64,000 bases of DNA from Symsagittifera roscoffensis (taxonomy: Eukaryota; Xenacoelomorpha; Acoela; Convolutidae), in the NCBI RefSeq assembly GCF_963678635.1, contig NC_087064.1, positions 31,348,369-31,412,368 on the forward strand, in the 5' to 3' direction. This document shows positions 30,121 to 43,678 of the stretch, in pieces. Both the position numbers and the translations under genes were made by a program. Each line of letters opens with the position of its first letter. Position 1 is the first letter of the stretch. The notes beneath the pieces are model-generated. The model was not told the origin of the DNA. It searched no databases and saw only the letters and a list, made by a program, of their open reading frames with translations.

Positions 30121-31524
30121 ACTTTTGCACCTCTGGATCATTTTGAACTTTCATTTTTCAAGATAACATGCTGACAAATACGCAACAATTTTAGTTCAGA
30201 TTCCGCCAATAGGATTCACTCAAATCCGTCACCTTCTATATCTCTAACACCATCCTATTAGCCGAAAAATATTAAACTCCAGGCATATCTATAACTATAA
30301 CTTTACAACCTCCAGGTCAAAAATAAGCAACTCGCTAAAACTTGACAACTAAAATAAATACCACCATAATATTACAACCCTCCCCTATCTAATAACGCAA
30401 AGATCAACAATATTTTTCCAACTCAGACCTCAAAAACTCTCAAACCAAAAATGGCAAATTAGCCTAAAGTAAAAAAGGACCATATATCGAGGACATATAA
30501 AATTAGACGAAAAATACTCATACAACGGCGCACACGGAAGATTCACTTATGACATACACGATAAACACTGGATACCACATATTGAAATAAATGACCCTTC
30601 AAACTGCAAAGCAGACACAAAAAATAAAGGATATCAAGAGATAATGTTTTTCGATTGGAAAATACAACTCGAAAAAGTACAACTCACACGAGATTTATCT
30701 GATAACACAAAGATCTATCAAGGAAATAGAGTTTCTTGCAAAAATGAAAAGGTTATTGTGACCCTACAACAAGGACCCAAGCAACAATTGTTTGGTTTCC
30801 CGAAGATACATGCACAACATTCCAAGTAGCAAAAATACACGCTCGAATGATGAAATTTCATGAAAAATATTTATAGAATCAATTCCATACGAACAAGTAA
30901 ATCCATCCCGAAAACAAAGTAATGATTTTAGAAATACTCATGATAAAAAAAATAAATTAACACGTTTCCAAATCTATCAAGAAACAGAAATTGCATGTAA
31001 ATACAGAAATCCACTTTATAAGACACAAGACTCTGAAATACTTGTCGAATACGAAAAAGGTTTCGACATGACTACTGGAAAAATAAAAATTGACCCTTAT
31101 GCCACAAGTCACCCTATAAATGAAGGAACTTCATACATCCCAGTTAATTTTCAAAAAAGCACAGGTCAACCTGGTGGAAAACTAAAATCACATGACAGTA
31201 AAAGCACACGTTTACAAGAACTATCACTAATGAATAGCACCTATTTCGGTAATATTCATTACGATATCCACTTAGATATGAAGTTAGACTACACAATTAG
31301 TCGAATTTTTTAAGAAATGTCACTCTCCGAATTAGAAACACTTCACCAACTATATGAATTGGAAAGAACACAAATCCTACAATCACTCGCACTGGCAGTA
31401 CTAAAAATACCCTACGCAGGATACTTATTATCGAGAAACAGATCAAATTTTCTAGACTACGAAGGAAATATTTTATGGTTTTATACTTGTACCAAAAAAG
31501 TATCAACACTATAAGTTTTTGAAG
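30121..31524 (+). repeat. Element 1 triplication, copy 1 (internally deleted)
   Basis: Starts ACTTTTGCACCTCTGG after pol. At about 30487 it jumps from the post-pol gap into the middle of env (shared ATAT at the joint), omitting about 2.2 kb, and then runs to the GAAGAC joint with copy 2. It carries an env fragment (30487-31512) with stops at about 30827 and 30872. Confidence 0.85.
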
Positions 31525-31902
31525 ACTTTTGCACCTCTGGATCATTTTGAACTTTCATTTTTCAAGATAACATGCTGACAAATACGCAACAATTTTAGTT
31601 CAGATTCCGCCAATAGGATTCACTCAAATCCGTCACCTTCTATATCTCTAACACCAACCTATTAGCCGAAAAATATTAAACTCCAGGCATATCTATAACT
31701 ATAACTTTACAACCTCCAGGTCAAAAATAAGCAACTCGCTAAAACTTGACAACTAAAATAAATACCACCATAATATTACAACCCTCCCCTATCTAATAAC
31801 GCAAAGATCAACAATATTTTTCCAACTCAGACCTCAAAAACTCTCAAACCAAAAATGGCAAATTAGCCTAAAGTAAAAAAGGACCATATTCATTTGGCCT
31901 AA

Positions 31903-32103
31903 AGTACAAATATTTCAAAAATACCCCAGATCACCCGAAAAATAAAAATAAAGCAAAGAAGACCTCCCGAACACCATAAAATCAGCCCCCAACAAATTTT
32001 CACAAAACTCAACCCACTTGTCAGAAAATCCATAAATAACTCGACCACACTTGAATCTCGCCTCAAACAACAAAAAATATTCGACGAAGAAATCATTTCT
32101 TAA
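31903..32103 (+). pseudogene. Element 1 ATG-less short frame (copy 2)
   Basis: Open for 66 codons without ATG, ending KQQKIFDEEIIS directly before the next ATG. Aligns with the 50-codon frames of Elements A and C; the AAATAAAG joint lacks one A here. Confidence 0.5.
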
Positions 32104-32343
32104 ATGCTCTTCTATCGATCAGTCAATATCTTCGAAAATACAATTTTAAATTTTTTAATAAAAATTTTCATACTATTCGAGCTTTTGTTCATATTTCTAT
32201 TTGATACTTTTGAAGCTTTTATAATCATTTTAATTATTTTTTGCAACATTTTAAACATTTTCTACTCCCTATTTCAAATATATCTCCAAATTTCCCAAAT
32301 CATTGATCATATTCACAGGTACGATAATTCAAAGTCTATTTAA
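32104..32343 (+). CDS. Element 1 small membrane protein, 79 aa (copy 2)
   Basis: Homologue of the Element A 71-aa protein with the same hydrophobic core (IIILIIFCNILNIFY) and IDHIHRYD end. It starts right after TAA of the preceding frame, and its own TAA abuts the ATG of the 62-aa ORF. Confidence 0.6.
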   Translation: MLFYRSVNIFENTILNFLIKIFILFELLFIFLFDTFEAFIIILIIFCNILNIFYSLFQIYLQISQIIDHIHRYDNSKSI

Positions 32344-32532
32344 ATGATACGAACAATTTTTAGTAGAACAGATATTTTTTTACTATTTGTAATTTTCATC
32401 ATATTTTTATCATCCCTAATACTGACAATGTGCAAATGTGTAAACAAGGCAATAGTCACATTCGCCTTAGCAACAATCCTTTTGATTCTTTTCATCGAAG
32501 AATACTACAATAAACATAAATCTTCCCACTAG
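32344..32532 (+). CDS. Element 1 small membrane protein, 62 aa (copy 2)
   Basis: Same length and two-helix pattern as in Element A, with the CKCVNKA turn and EEYYNKHK tail. Among the few intact frames of Element 1. Confidence 0.6.
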   Translation: MIRTIFSRTDIFLLFVIFIIFLSSLILTMCKCVNKAIVTFALATILLILFIEEYYNKHKSSH

Positions 32533-33656
32533 AAAGAATCAATCGAACACTTTCAAAAATTGCTAACCAACAATCACAAAATCAGTCTTCACAGACATCA
32601 TCCCAAAAAACCAAGCAATACCCACAACTACCCAAAACCCCCAAATATCTACACGAATTTCTTTTCAAGATAATCCATACACTTTTGAAGAACGACACGC
32701 TCGCTTATCCGAACCATTAGAACCAGTTCAGCGACATGCACTTCTAAATGAACCAACATATGATTTGTACCCCACATTAGCACAAGAATTAAGCAGAATA
32801 AGAAACATTAGTCAAAACTAAAATACAGTCGAAATAAATAGACAAAATATACATCCACGAAGAAATAGAAGTTTTCAAACCCCTAGAGTTCATTTTGACA
32901 TACCCCAATCACCAACACCAACTACTTCAGAAATTTCAAGTAGTACATTGCCAGAAACTCCCACACTACTTTTACAATAGAGCACTTCAAATATACCCTC
33001 AGATTACTCAGGTTCAACACCAACATCTGAACAAATACGTGAAAATCCCTTTAACCCCCCCCCCCAACCCCACCGCACGAATACCATATTGGGCAACACA
33101 CTCATATACACAAGGTGAACCAAACTTAGTGAATGATCCAATAGATATTTCTACGGATACAACACTATCATCACTACCAGAAATATTATCACTACCGTCG
33201 ACACCATCATTAAGTCAAATTTCACCGACGCTATTCCCTTTAAATTTCCCAAATAACCTCGACGCTAGATATCGCGAACAATCATCAACAAATATCCCTT
33301 TACGACTAGCACCCCCACCATTATTTGGACAAAATCAAGATAGTAACCGACTCCACAGTTGGGCACTCAACAGACTAAAATATAGACAAGATATCCACGA
33401 AGATATTCGTGAACACAATATTCAAAAACTTCAACAAAATAATCTCCAATTGAAATTCGAAATCACGATCAAACTTAACAATATTGTTCAACATCCCTAT
33501 CCATTAAATCCACCAAATATAACAGCTCAACCGCTACCACCACCATTTATAACAACTGAAGTAATATATAAATACGATAGATATACAAAAAACACAATTG
33601 GTTACATCACAATTTATAACCCATACTCAGGATTATCATACACATGTATATTCTAA
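32533..33656 (+). pseudogene. Element 1 377-codon frame homologue (copy 2)
   Basis: Aligns with the start-less frame of Element A. It has two nonsense codons (TAA near 32819, TAG near 32977) and a one-base deletion in an A-run near 32610. The C-terminal domain to TAA at 33654 is readable. Confidence 0.7.
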
Positions 33657-35116
33657 AAATATCAACATTTCAACACATCTTTTTTCTAATATTTTCCGAC
33701 CAAAACACAAATCTTTCTCCTCGCACAGGACCCCAGGATTTATTAGTAACACACTACGATTGTGAAGAAAACGAACAAAAAACACTACACAAATAAGCAA
33801 AAAATCAAGCATCACAATGCGAAACAGAACCACAAGCTATAGAAACTACAAATGTAATAGCAACATTGTATTCAAAAGCCCGAGCAACAACATTCACAGG
33901 ATATAAATTTACAGCAACATTTTCCAAAAAGAAAGTACAGTGTTCACAAGTTTCCAATGGAAATAAGAACCGACTTGATCACGAATCATTCTATCAAAGT
34001 AATATAGAACGACTTTTACACCTAAATCCCGATGAGTTTACAAACAAACTACTCAGACTGAATATCACAAGAATCAGAAACACAGACAGGAAAATAGTAA
34101 ATTTCCAAGTTTTTGCCGATTCTGTACATTAAGCACAACTTGAACGATATCGAGGACATATAAAATTAGACGAAAAATACCCATACAACGGCGCACACGG
34201 AAGATTCACTTATGACATACACGATAAACACTGGATACCACATATTGAAATAAATGACCCTTCAAACTGCAAAGCAGACACAAAAAATAAAGGATATCAA
34301 GAGATAATGTTTTTCGATTGGAAAATACAACTCGAAAAAGTACAACTCACACGAGATTTATCTGATAACACAAAGATCTATCAAGGAAATAGAGTTTCTT
34401 GCAAAAATGATCAAGGTTATTGTGACCCTACAACAAGGACCCAAGCAACAATTGTTTGGTTTCCCGAAGATACATGCACAACATTCCAAGTAGCAAAAAT
34501 ACACGCTCGAATGATGAAATTTCATGAAAAATATTTATAGAATCAATTCCATACGAACAAGTAAATCCATCCCGAAAACAAAGTAATGATTTTAGAAATA
34601 CTCCACTTTATAAGACACAAGACTCTGAAATACTTGTCGAATACGAAAAAGGTTTCGACATGACTACTGGAAAAATAAAAATTGACCCTTATGCCACAAG
34701 TCACCCTATAAATGAAGGAACTTCATACATCCCAGTTAATTTTCAAAAAAGCACAGGTCAACCTGGTGGAAAACTAAAATCACATGACAGTAAAAGCACA
34801 CGTTTACAAGAACTATCACTAATGAATAGCACCTATTTCGGTAATATTCATTACGATATCCACTTAGATATGAAGTTAGACTACACAATTAGTCGAATTT
34901 TTTAAGAAATGTCACTCTCCGAATTAGAAACACTTCACCAACTATATGAATTGGAAAGAACACAAATCCTACAATCACTCGCACTGGCAGTACTAAAAAT
35001 ACCCTACGCAGGATACGTATTATCGAGAAACAGATCAAATTTTCTAGACTACGAAGGAAATATTTTATGGTTTTATACTTGTACCAAAAAAGTATCAACA
35101 CTATATGTTTTTGAAG
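33644..35116 (+). pseudogene. env: Element 1 env, N-terminal part (copy 2)
   Basis: Starts within the end of the preceding frame, as in Element A. Stops interrupt it early (33654), after the HK codons (near 33794), at VH* (34130) and at KYL* (34538), and about 75 bp are missing near 34600. It is cut off at the triplication joint. Confidence 0.8.
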
Positions 35117-35494
35117 ACTTTTGCACCTCTGGATCATTTTGAACTTTCATTTTTCAAGATAACATGCTGACAAATACGCAACAATTTTAGTTCAGATTCC
35201 GCCAATAGGATTCACTCAAATCCGTCACCTTCTATATCTCTAACACCAACCTATTAGCCGAAAAATATTAAACTTCAGGCATATCTATAACTATAACTTT
35301 ACAACCTCCAGGTCAAAAATAAGCAACTCGCTAAAACTTGACAACTAAAATAAATACCACCATAGTATTACAACCCTCCCCTATCTAATAACGCAAAGAT
35401 CAACAATATTTTTCCAACTCAGACCTCAAAAACTCTCAAACCAAAAATGGCAAATTAGCCTAAAGTAAAAAAGGACCATATTCATTTGGCCTAA

Positions 35495-35695
35495 AGTACA
35501 AATATTTCAAAAATACCCCAGATCACCCGAAAAATAAAAATAAAGCAAAGAAGACCTCCCGAACACCATAAAATCAGCCCCCAACAAATTTTCACAAAAC
35601 TCAACCCACTTGTCAGAAAATCCATAAATAACTCAACCACACTTGAATCTCGCCTCAAACAACAAAAAATATTCGACGAAGAAATCATTTCTTAA
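35495..35695 (+). pseudogene. Element 1 ATG-less short frame (copy 3)
   Basis: Duplicate of 31903-32103 with one substitution noted, in the same relation to the following ATG. Confidence 0.45.
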
Positions 35696-35935
35696 ATGCT
35701 CTTCTATCGATCAGTCAATATCTTCGAAAATACAATTTTAAATTTTTTAATAAAAATTTTCATACTATTCGAGCTTTTGTTCATATTTCTATTTGATACT
35801 TTTGAAGCTTTTATAATCATTTTAATTATTTTTTGCAACATTTTAAACATTTTCTACTCCCTATTTCAAATATATCTCCAACTTTCCCAAATCATTGATC
35901 ATATTCACAGGTACGATAATTCAAAGTCTATTTAA
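35696..35935 (+). CDS. Element 1 small membrane protein, 79 aa (copy 3)
   Basis: Duplicate of the copy 2 protein with one residue change (YLQLSQ for YLQISQ). Confidence 0.6.
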   Translation: MLFYRSVNIFENTILNFLIKIFILFELLFIFLFDTFEAFIIILIIFCNILNIFYSLFQIYLQLSQIIDHIHRYDNSKSI

Positions 35936-36124
35936 GTGATACGAACAATTTTTAGTAGAACAGATGTTTTTTTACTATTTGTAATTTTCATCATATTTTT
36001 ATCATCCCTAATACTGACAATGTGCAAATGTGTAAACAAGGCAATAGTCACATTCGCCTTAGCAACAATCCTTTTGATTCTTTTCATCGAAGAATACTAC
36101 AATAAACATAAATCTTCCCACTAG
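35936..36124 (+). pseudogene. Element 1 62-aa membrane protein, start codon lost (copy 3)
   Basis: Identical in plan to copy 2, but the ATG is GTG here (TTTAAGTGATACG) and one residue differs (TDVFLL). Confidence 0.55.
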
Positions 36125-37283
36125 AAAGAATCAATCGAACACCTTCAAAAATTGCTAACCAACAATCACAAAATCAGTCTTCACAGACATCATCCCAAAA
36201 AAACCAAGCAATACCCACAACTACCCAAAACCCCCAAATATCTACACGAATTTCTTTTCAAGATAATCCATACACTTTTGAAGAACGACACGCTCGCTTA
36301 TCCGAACCATTAGAACCAGTTCAGCGACATGCACTTCTAAATGAACCAACATATGATTTGTACCCCACATTAGCACAAGAATTAAGCAGAATAAGAAACA
36401 TTAGTCAAAACTAAAATACAGTCGAAATAAATAGACAAAATATACATCCACGAAGAAATAGAAGTTTTCAAACCCCTAGAGTTCATTTTGACATACCCCA
36501 ATCACCAACACCAACTACTTCAGAAATTTCAAGTAGTACATTGCCAGAAACTCCCACACTACTTTTACAATAGAGCACTTCAAATATACCCTCAGATTAC
36601 TCAGGTTCAACACCAACATCTGAACAAATACGTGAAAATCCCTTTAACCCCCCCCCCCCAACCCCACCGCACGAATACCATATTGGGCAACACACTCATA
36701 TACACAAGGTGAACCAAACTTAGTGAATGATCCAATAGATATTTCTACGGATACAACACTATCATCACTACCAGAAACATTATCACTACCGTCGACACCA
36801 TCATTAAGTCAAATTTCACCGACGCTATTCCCTTTAAATTTCCCAAATAACCTCGACGCTAGATATCGCGAACAATCATCAACAAATATCCCTTTACGAC
36901 TAGCACCCCCACCATTATTTGGAAAAAATCAAGATAGTAACCGACTCCACAGTTGGGCACTCAACAGACTAAAATATAGACAAGATATCCACGAAGATAT
37001 TCGTGAACACAATATTCAAAAACTTCAACAAAATAATCTCCAATTGAAATTCGAAATCACGATCAAACTTAACAATATTGTTCAACATCCCTATCCATTA
37101 AATCCACCAAATATAACAGCTCAACCGCTACCACCACCATTTATAACAACTGAAGTAATATATAAATACGATAGATATACAAAAAACACAATTGGTTTCA
37201 TCACAATTTATAACCCATACTCAGGATTATCATACACATGTATATTCAAAAAATATCAACATTTCAACACATCTTTTTACTAA
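36125..37283 (+). pseudogene. Element 1 377-codon frame homologue (copy 3)
   Basis: The A-run near 36200 has the in-frame length, but TAA and TAG nonsense codons remain, and the poly-C run near 36650 disturbs the frame. The normal terminal TAA is lost (TTCAAA), so the readable part extends to 37283. Confidence 0.7.
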
Positions 37284-39856
37284 TATTTTCCGACCAAAAC
37301 ACAAATCTTTCTCCTCGCACAGGACCCCAGGATTTATTAGTAACACACTACGATTGTGAAGAAAACGAACAAAAAACACTACACAAATAAGCAATAAATC
37401 AAGCATCACAATGCGAAACAGAACCACAAGCTATAGAAACTACAAATGTAATAGCAACATTGTATTCAAAAGCCCGAGCAACAACATTCACAGGATATAA
37501 ATTTACAGCAACATTTTCCAAAAAGAAAGTACAGTGTTCACAAGTTTCCAATGGAAATAAGAACCGACTTGATCACGAATCATTCTATCAAAGTAATATA
37601 GAACGACTTTTACACCTAAATCCCGATGAGTTTACAAACAAACTACTCAGACTGAACATCACAAGAATCAGAAACACAGACAGGAAAATAGTAAATTTCC
37701 AAGTTTTTGCCGATTCTGTACATTAAGCACAACTTGAACGATATCGAGGACATATAAAATTAGACGAAAAATACCCATACAACGGCGCACACGGAAGATT
37801 CACTTATGACATACACGATAAACACTGGATACCACATATTGAAATAAATGACCCTTCAAACTGCAAAGCAGACACAAAAAATAAAGGATATCAAGAGATA
37901 ATGTTTTTCGATTGGAAAATACAACTAGAAAAAGTACAACTCACACGAGATTTATCTGATAACACAAAGATCTATCAAGGAAATAGAGTTTCTTGCCAAA
38001 AAGATCAAGGTTATTGTGACCCTACAACAAGGACCCAAGCAACAATTGTTTGGTTTCCCGAAGATACATGCACAACATTCCAAGTAGCAAAAATACACGC
38101 TCGAATGATGAAATTTCATGAAAAATATTTATAGAATCAATTCCATACGAACAAGTAAATCCATCCCGAAAACAAAGTAATGATTTTAGAAATACTCATG
38201 ATAAAAAAAAATAAATTAACACGTTTACAAATCTATCAAGAAACAGAAATTGCATGTAAATACAGAAATCCACTTTATAAGACACAAGACTCTGAAATAC
38301 TTGTCGAATACGAAAAAGGTTTCGACATGACTACTGGAAAAATAAAAATTGACCCTTATGCCACAAGTCACCCTATAAATGAAGGAACATCATACATCCC
38401 AGTTAATTTTCAAAAAAGCACAGGTCAACCTGGTGGAAAACTAAAATCACATGACAGTAAAAGCACACGTTTACAAGAACTATCACTAATGAATAGCACC
38501 TATTTCGTTAATATTCATTACGATATCCACTTAGATATGAAGTTAGACTACACAATTAGTCGAATTTTTTAAGAAATGTCACTCTCCGAATTAGAAACAC
38601 TTCACCAACTATATGAATTGGAAAGAACACAAATCCTACAATCACTCGCACTGGCAGTACTAAAAATACCCTACGCAGGATACTTATTATCGAGAAACAG
38701 ATCAAATTTTCTAGACTACGAAGGAAATATTTTATGGTTTTATACTTGTACCAAAAAAGTATCAACACTACAAGTTTTTGAAGACAAACATTGTTATAAA
38801 AGAATCCCTATATTCTATAAAAAATAAAGTACATTTTGTCGACACACTTTCAAGACGAACATATTTTTGGGATACCGCAGTCCCATGTGGATCAGAAAAT
38901 AGCCACAATGTAGTACAATTGAATCCTGATGAAAATAAATACTATCTCCTTACACCATACCCTAAGTTAATGCAATCACTCAAAAAATTTTCACCCGAAA
39001 GCATCAGAGCTATTGCTCGTAATCCGAATATTGATTTACAATCAATTGGAATATATTCTAAATCAGATATCCAACATCACATTAGAACACAACAATTTCA
39101 GGAACTATTAACACAAATGGACACAATACAAAGACAATCAATTGACCAGAATTTAAGATAACTTGCCAAAACCGCAGGATTCGCAGATATTTATACTTAA
39201 GATTATAGCGGATATTTTAAAGACATTAAAGACTACATATTTTTAAACGGTGAAAAATACAGACAACAAGATATTTCACCAATAAATATTTTCAGTTTTG
39301 TCACGCTAAAGAACAAAATTCTAGCTTTTCTAGGATGGCCCTATTACGTCTTAGAAAAATTAATCTTATACGCCATGTTTAATTTTATAGGATTTTTTTT
39401 CTCACTCTTAAAAGGAATCTATAACACATGCGCTATACGCACACAAGTAAACAGACAAGCAAGTGTAGCACGTATACTATTTGCAGGATTTTTTGGGAAT
39501 TTTTTCATCATCAAGAAACAAAATACTTCTAGATGCACAAATAAAAGAATATAACACGAAAATATCCACAAGACAAAACACTTACGACGAAGAACACAAT
39601 AATATAGAAATAAAACCTACCGCACCACAGTTGCCACCCCTACCACAAAATCATTCATTATCATTTGTTCCCCGTAATTTCTGAAACCTAGCAATCACAA
39701 ATAATCCAAATTCTAGACCAAATATAACACAAAGCCCCACATAACATATAATGACACATCATTCACAAAATGATAATACATACCAACAAATTATAGAACA
39801 ACCCCACACCACCACTTTTTAGTCTCAACAGAATCATTTTTGTTAGCCCACGATGA
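37238..39856 (+). pseudogene. env: Element 1 env (full span, multiple stops)
   Basis: The only Element 1 copy that runs through the whole env gene. It shows that the N- and C-terminal halves, separate in Element A, form one frame across the joint near 38770-38830 apart from one extra A. Stops occur near 37388, 37724, 38132, 38570 and 39160. The anchor region (near 39350-39420) and the ATGA overlap with the next ORF are kept. Confidence 0.8.
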
Positions 39857-41686
39857 GCCGACAACTTGGATCCCTCCATCGTTCAAATTCCCACCCAGCC
39901 AACCTCCAAACTCAAATCCCAATAATCCCCCTTTTTGCTTTCCCACCACCCGATTTTCCGATCACTAATATTTCATCAAGCACGAGTTCTGATACTAACA
40001 CAGATATTTCAGTTTTATATTCTATTTCACAATTTAATAACCCTAATGTAGAAACCCCCGACGAATTTGCAGACTCCGAACCATCTCCCTCTAATTATAC
40101 CCAGACCAACTCCTCAGTTTTTTCAAAACCCCTTTTTCAACCAATCCCACCAAATAATCCACTCCCATCCATTTCCACTCCTTCGTATGCTTCCCAAGTG
40201 ACGCCAACATATTCTCCACTTCATTCCGACAGATCATATAATAATTCCCCAGATACCCCCCAAATTTTCCAGGAGCTTGGTAATTTTATAACTTTACAAC
40301 AACAATTAATACACCCCAATACTCTTACAATACATCAACTATCATCCACAATAACATCCTCAAATCCACCTACTCCTACACCCTCATCAGCTTACACTCC
40401 ATCATTAGCACAATCATCCACATCCACCGAAACACCTACTAGCACTCACCGAGCTTATCGCACTTTTAAACGAAAATTTCCAAATCACCCATTCCCAACC
40501 AAACCGGGAACAGCCCGCGAACATATTAATCACCCGCAACACACCAACACGAAAAATTATCTTGAAATCACCTTACTTTCATTTCCGCAAAATTCATTAA
40601 ACACACCTAACGATACTAATGACACACGCAATTTTGTAGATGAACATGTTTTAATGCCAACACTTCATTGGACAGCTTATTATAGTTTTACTAACCCCCT
40701 TTGCCTACCACTAACAAATAATCATGACAGCATAGAAAAGAACAAAAATATGTTATATAGACTCACCACAACACTAACACCTCGACAATTTACATTAAAT
40801 TTACATTAAATTTACATTCGTTGGATATAAAAAGTTACTAAAAACATTCACTGCACCCCGAGCTAACGAATTTGCAATAGAATATTACGATCATAAAATT
40901 ATCCGCCCTAATCAAGACCAATTTTTAGATGAAGACCGCTTCGCACACCCGCAACTAACAGAAAAATTTTTCATCAAAACATCATACGTATTCACACTTA
41001 ATATTTTTGATAGAAAGAATGACCACGTAATTTTAGAATCACTAGCTGGTATTCAAGCATACGAGAGCTTCTATGATAAAATTCAAGTATTTTCACTAAC
41101 CTTTCACTTTCTTTCACCACAGGAACGCGATTTGCATTGTTCCCACAATATTATGTTACGCACTAAACGAAAGCACACATATACATACTATCGTTTTGTA
41201 CAAAATCATTTTGAGTTGCACACACTATCAAGACAACCTCGACATCGTTTTCAGTTTCTTAACTCAAAGTACACGTCACCATTTTTCCTTAATTTTACAT
41301 ATTGCATCAAAGATACTAACCTCCACGGCATCCTCCGCAACTATGACCCAGTTACCCAAATGTATATATTCTGTCCCATCACTAAGACCTTCAATGCCGA
41401 AGAATCCAGACCCTTCCTTATCCCGCATGAATTAATCCAGCCTATTGAAATACCCATATTAGAAATTATTCACAACACTAAATATAATCATGAAATATCT
41501 AACCTCATTCAAAACACACATTACGAGTTTGCAGTAGGCACCGAAGAACTAAACACCATTAAAGCACTTCAATTGCTTTGGCCACTGCTACAAACTAAAA
41601 ACATCATACGCATATTAGCCAAATTACTAACAACATCAGATATGATTCACGACATCTTCCCCCACGGTTTTTTCCCAGAAGATTAA
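39853..41686 (+). pseudogene. Element 1 602-aa ORF homologue
   Basis: Starts MSRQLGSLHRSNSHP like Element A. It is open for 318 codons, then broken by an 11-bp motif (ATTTACATTAA) repeated near 40788-40820, and readable again to the C-terminal GFFPED at 41686. The N-terminal Pro/Ser/Thr-rich part varies more than the C-terminal domain. Confidence 0.8.
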
Positions 41687-43263
41687 GGTAAGTATGAATT
41701 GACATTCACTTAACTAATAAATTAATATTAGTACTAACCTTTTACTATCAATGTTTGATTTATATTTGTAGTCTTCACACCACGATCATCTACAAAATAG
41801 AAAAAAAAAAGAAAAATACAAACTTGCACTAAATAACGTAGTAAAATTCATACCAAATTCAGTAATTTTATGTATAAATTATTTCCCCATGAAGCAGTAA
41901 ACTTAATTACGATGAAAATTTTTAATTTTAAAATTTCCCCCAAACCCAGTAAAATTCAAATTCTATGCAATAAAATGATAAAATGAGAAAGCAGTACTAA
42001 CCTTTTCAAATATTTTCATTCACTCGCTCAAGAATTCTATCCAAACTGGCACAGCTCGCCCACGAAGAATTGTTTAATTAATGATTTTAAGTTTCAAGCT
42101 TTCACTATCAACAACTCTAACACACGATAACAAGTTTCAAATTTTCCTTTGACCCGGTTGGAAAGGAATTATATACTAAACTAAACTAACCAACGCAGCT
42201 TACTAAACACTACAAATCATAAAATAACAGCATGACTAAGAAAAGAAAACCAACGGTACCCAAACCGGATTAACCCAGTTTAAAACTGGATAATTTATTC
42301 TTTTGAAGACTATTATAAAGTCTAAGAAAGAAAAAATAAAACACAAAAAAGTCGCAAGACAAACCCATACCAAAAACAATTTGATTTTTGAAAAAAGGAC
42401 ACAACCAAAGTAACATAAGAAAGACGAAGATAAACCCAACATAAAACGTTATCACATAACAGGACCTCTCAAAGAAACAGCATGAAATCATACTCCCACT
42501 CCTGGCCTAACCCACCAGAGAGGACGTCCTGAGCATGCTCTATAGCCGGCCTAACCCACCGCGCTACATCCACGCTTTGTGACCAAACTCCTATTTTTAA
42601 TAAGAGGTACTCAAGGGTGAGTAACTCTTCAAAATAACCAAACTAAAACAAAACACTTTTATGAAAACGACTAACTAAAATCGTGATTAAAAAACTGAAT
42701 TAACATAATTTTATAAAATGTAAATAATACTTTGCAGTATATGGATCATACACAACAACAAAGACGAACATCCAAAGACTAGACGATCCCATCACACTCG
42801 AACAAAAGAATGGCTAAACTTAACCGACATGCCGTCCACAATCACAACTCAAAGGATTTAGAGTACGACTTGACTTCGCAGAAAAGGACTTCATTGAACT
42901 AGAACAATGACCACCTCGATGTTCAAGTATTCGTACAGATCCGAGTTACAAGGCATCCCTTCCACACACGATCTTCACACCATTCCCAGACGAGGTTGGA
43001 CACAAAACAAGTTCTCTTTATAATACAGAAAAACCTGTCATAGCAAACCATTTTGAAATCGGATTGATTTTATTGGGGATCACAGTAGTTGTCGAATGAC
43101 GACGTAACAATTTTCTATCCATAATTCCAGCGTCCTGGAACGTTCTTCTCCAAGAGGAACCGGACAGGAAAATGATGTTTGTCAAATACCAACGTTCATC
43201 ATCCATCCTTCAAATTGCAGAGAAGAAAGATAGTTCTAAAAAACTCTGTAAACCCCGGATGGG
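41687..43263 (+). other. Element 1 3' untranslated region
   Basis: Aligns with the Element A 3' UTR. It begins with the 84-bp intron-like segment (41688-41771), includes the GC-rich tRNA-like block near 42485-42590, and ends in the purine-rich CCCCGGATGGG before the LTR. No gene seen. Confidence 0.7.
41688..41771 (+). promoter_or_regulatory. 84-bp intron-like segment in the Element 1 3' UTR
   Basis: TAAG|GTAAGTATG follows the ORF stop, with GTACTAACC as branch-like motif and TTATATTTGTAG as acceptor. Length equals that in Element A. Confidence 0.55.
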
Positions 43264-43678
43264 TGGAACCTGATCTAAACTACATTTTATAATTGGATAA
43301 ATTGGATATTTTACCACTGTAAAATATTTACTTTCAACCAATCATAATCCATCTAACTAACAACCCACTTATTTGTAAGTGCTGAAATTACTTGTAATTT
43401 CAGCACCGGAGAGATTTGAATTTAACTTAGAAATTAGTTGCCTCTCCAAGAGAACTTCAGCAGTTGCAATAAGCCAGTATACTCTAGATCTATTGAGCCT
43501 AGCAGAGACTAGTTAAACACCCTGAGACTAGTAGATATAAGAGTAAGATCTATCCGGCCGAAAATAAGGTAGCGTGACGAGCACGAATCTATCCGGCCGA
43601 AAATAAGGTAGCGTGACGAGCAGACGGGGTACCCTATCCGAAATTACTCTATGAGTTAACCACATCGGTCATAACTCA
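43264..43678 (+). repeat. Element 1 3' LTR
   Basis: 415 bp, TGGAACC to ATAACTCA. A block of about 36 bp (CTATCCGGCCGAAAATAAGG...) is duplicated near 43551-43623 and replaces the GGATCGGTATTAGAC segment of the other LTRs. Confidence 0.9.

Larger units (their letters stand above)
31525..35116 (+). repeat. Element 1 triplication, copy 2 (3,592 bp)
   Basis: Runs from the post-pol gap through the small ORFs to mid env, then joins directly to copy 3 at GAAGAC|TTTTGC. It is nearly identical to copy 3 apart from scattered substitutions and a deletion of about 75 bp in env near 34600. Confidence 0.9.
35117..38783 (+). repeat. Element 1 triplication, copy 3
   Basis: The third copy is colinear with copy 2. 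Instead of rejoining the unit start at GAAGAC it continues into the rest of env (GAAGACAAACATTG), so it represents the original flank. Confidence 0.9.
1885..43678 (+). mobile_element. Element 1: old Ty3/gypsy retrovirus-like copy, split by Element A
   Basis: Bounded by LTRs at 1885-2255 and 43264-43678, with flanking tetramers GAAA and TAAA (3 of 4 match), which may be an eroded target duplication. The 41.8-kb span contains the 18,881-bp Element A and a triplicated post-pol region. Removing both, the gene order equals that of Elements A and C: leader, basic ORF, gag-pol, small membrane ORFs, env, 602-like ORF, 3' UTR. Nearly every reading frame carries stops, frameshifts or deletions, so this is a dead copy, older than the insertion inside it. 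Confidence 0.9.
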
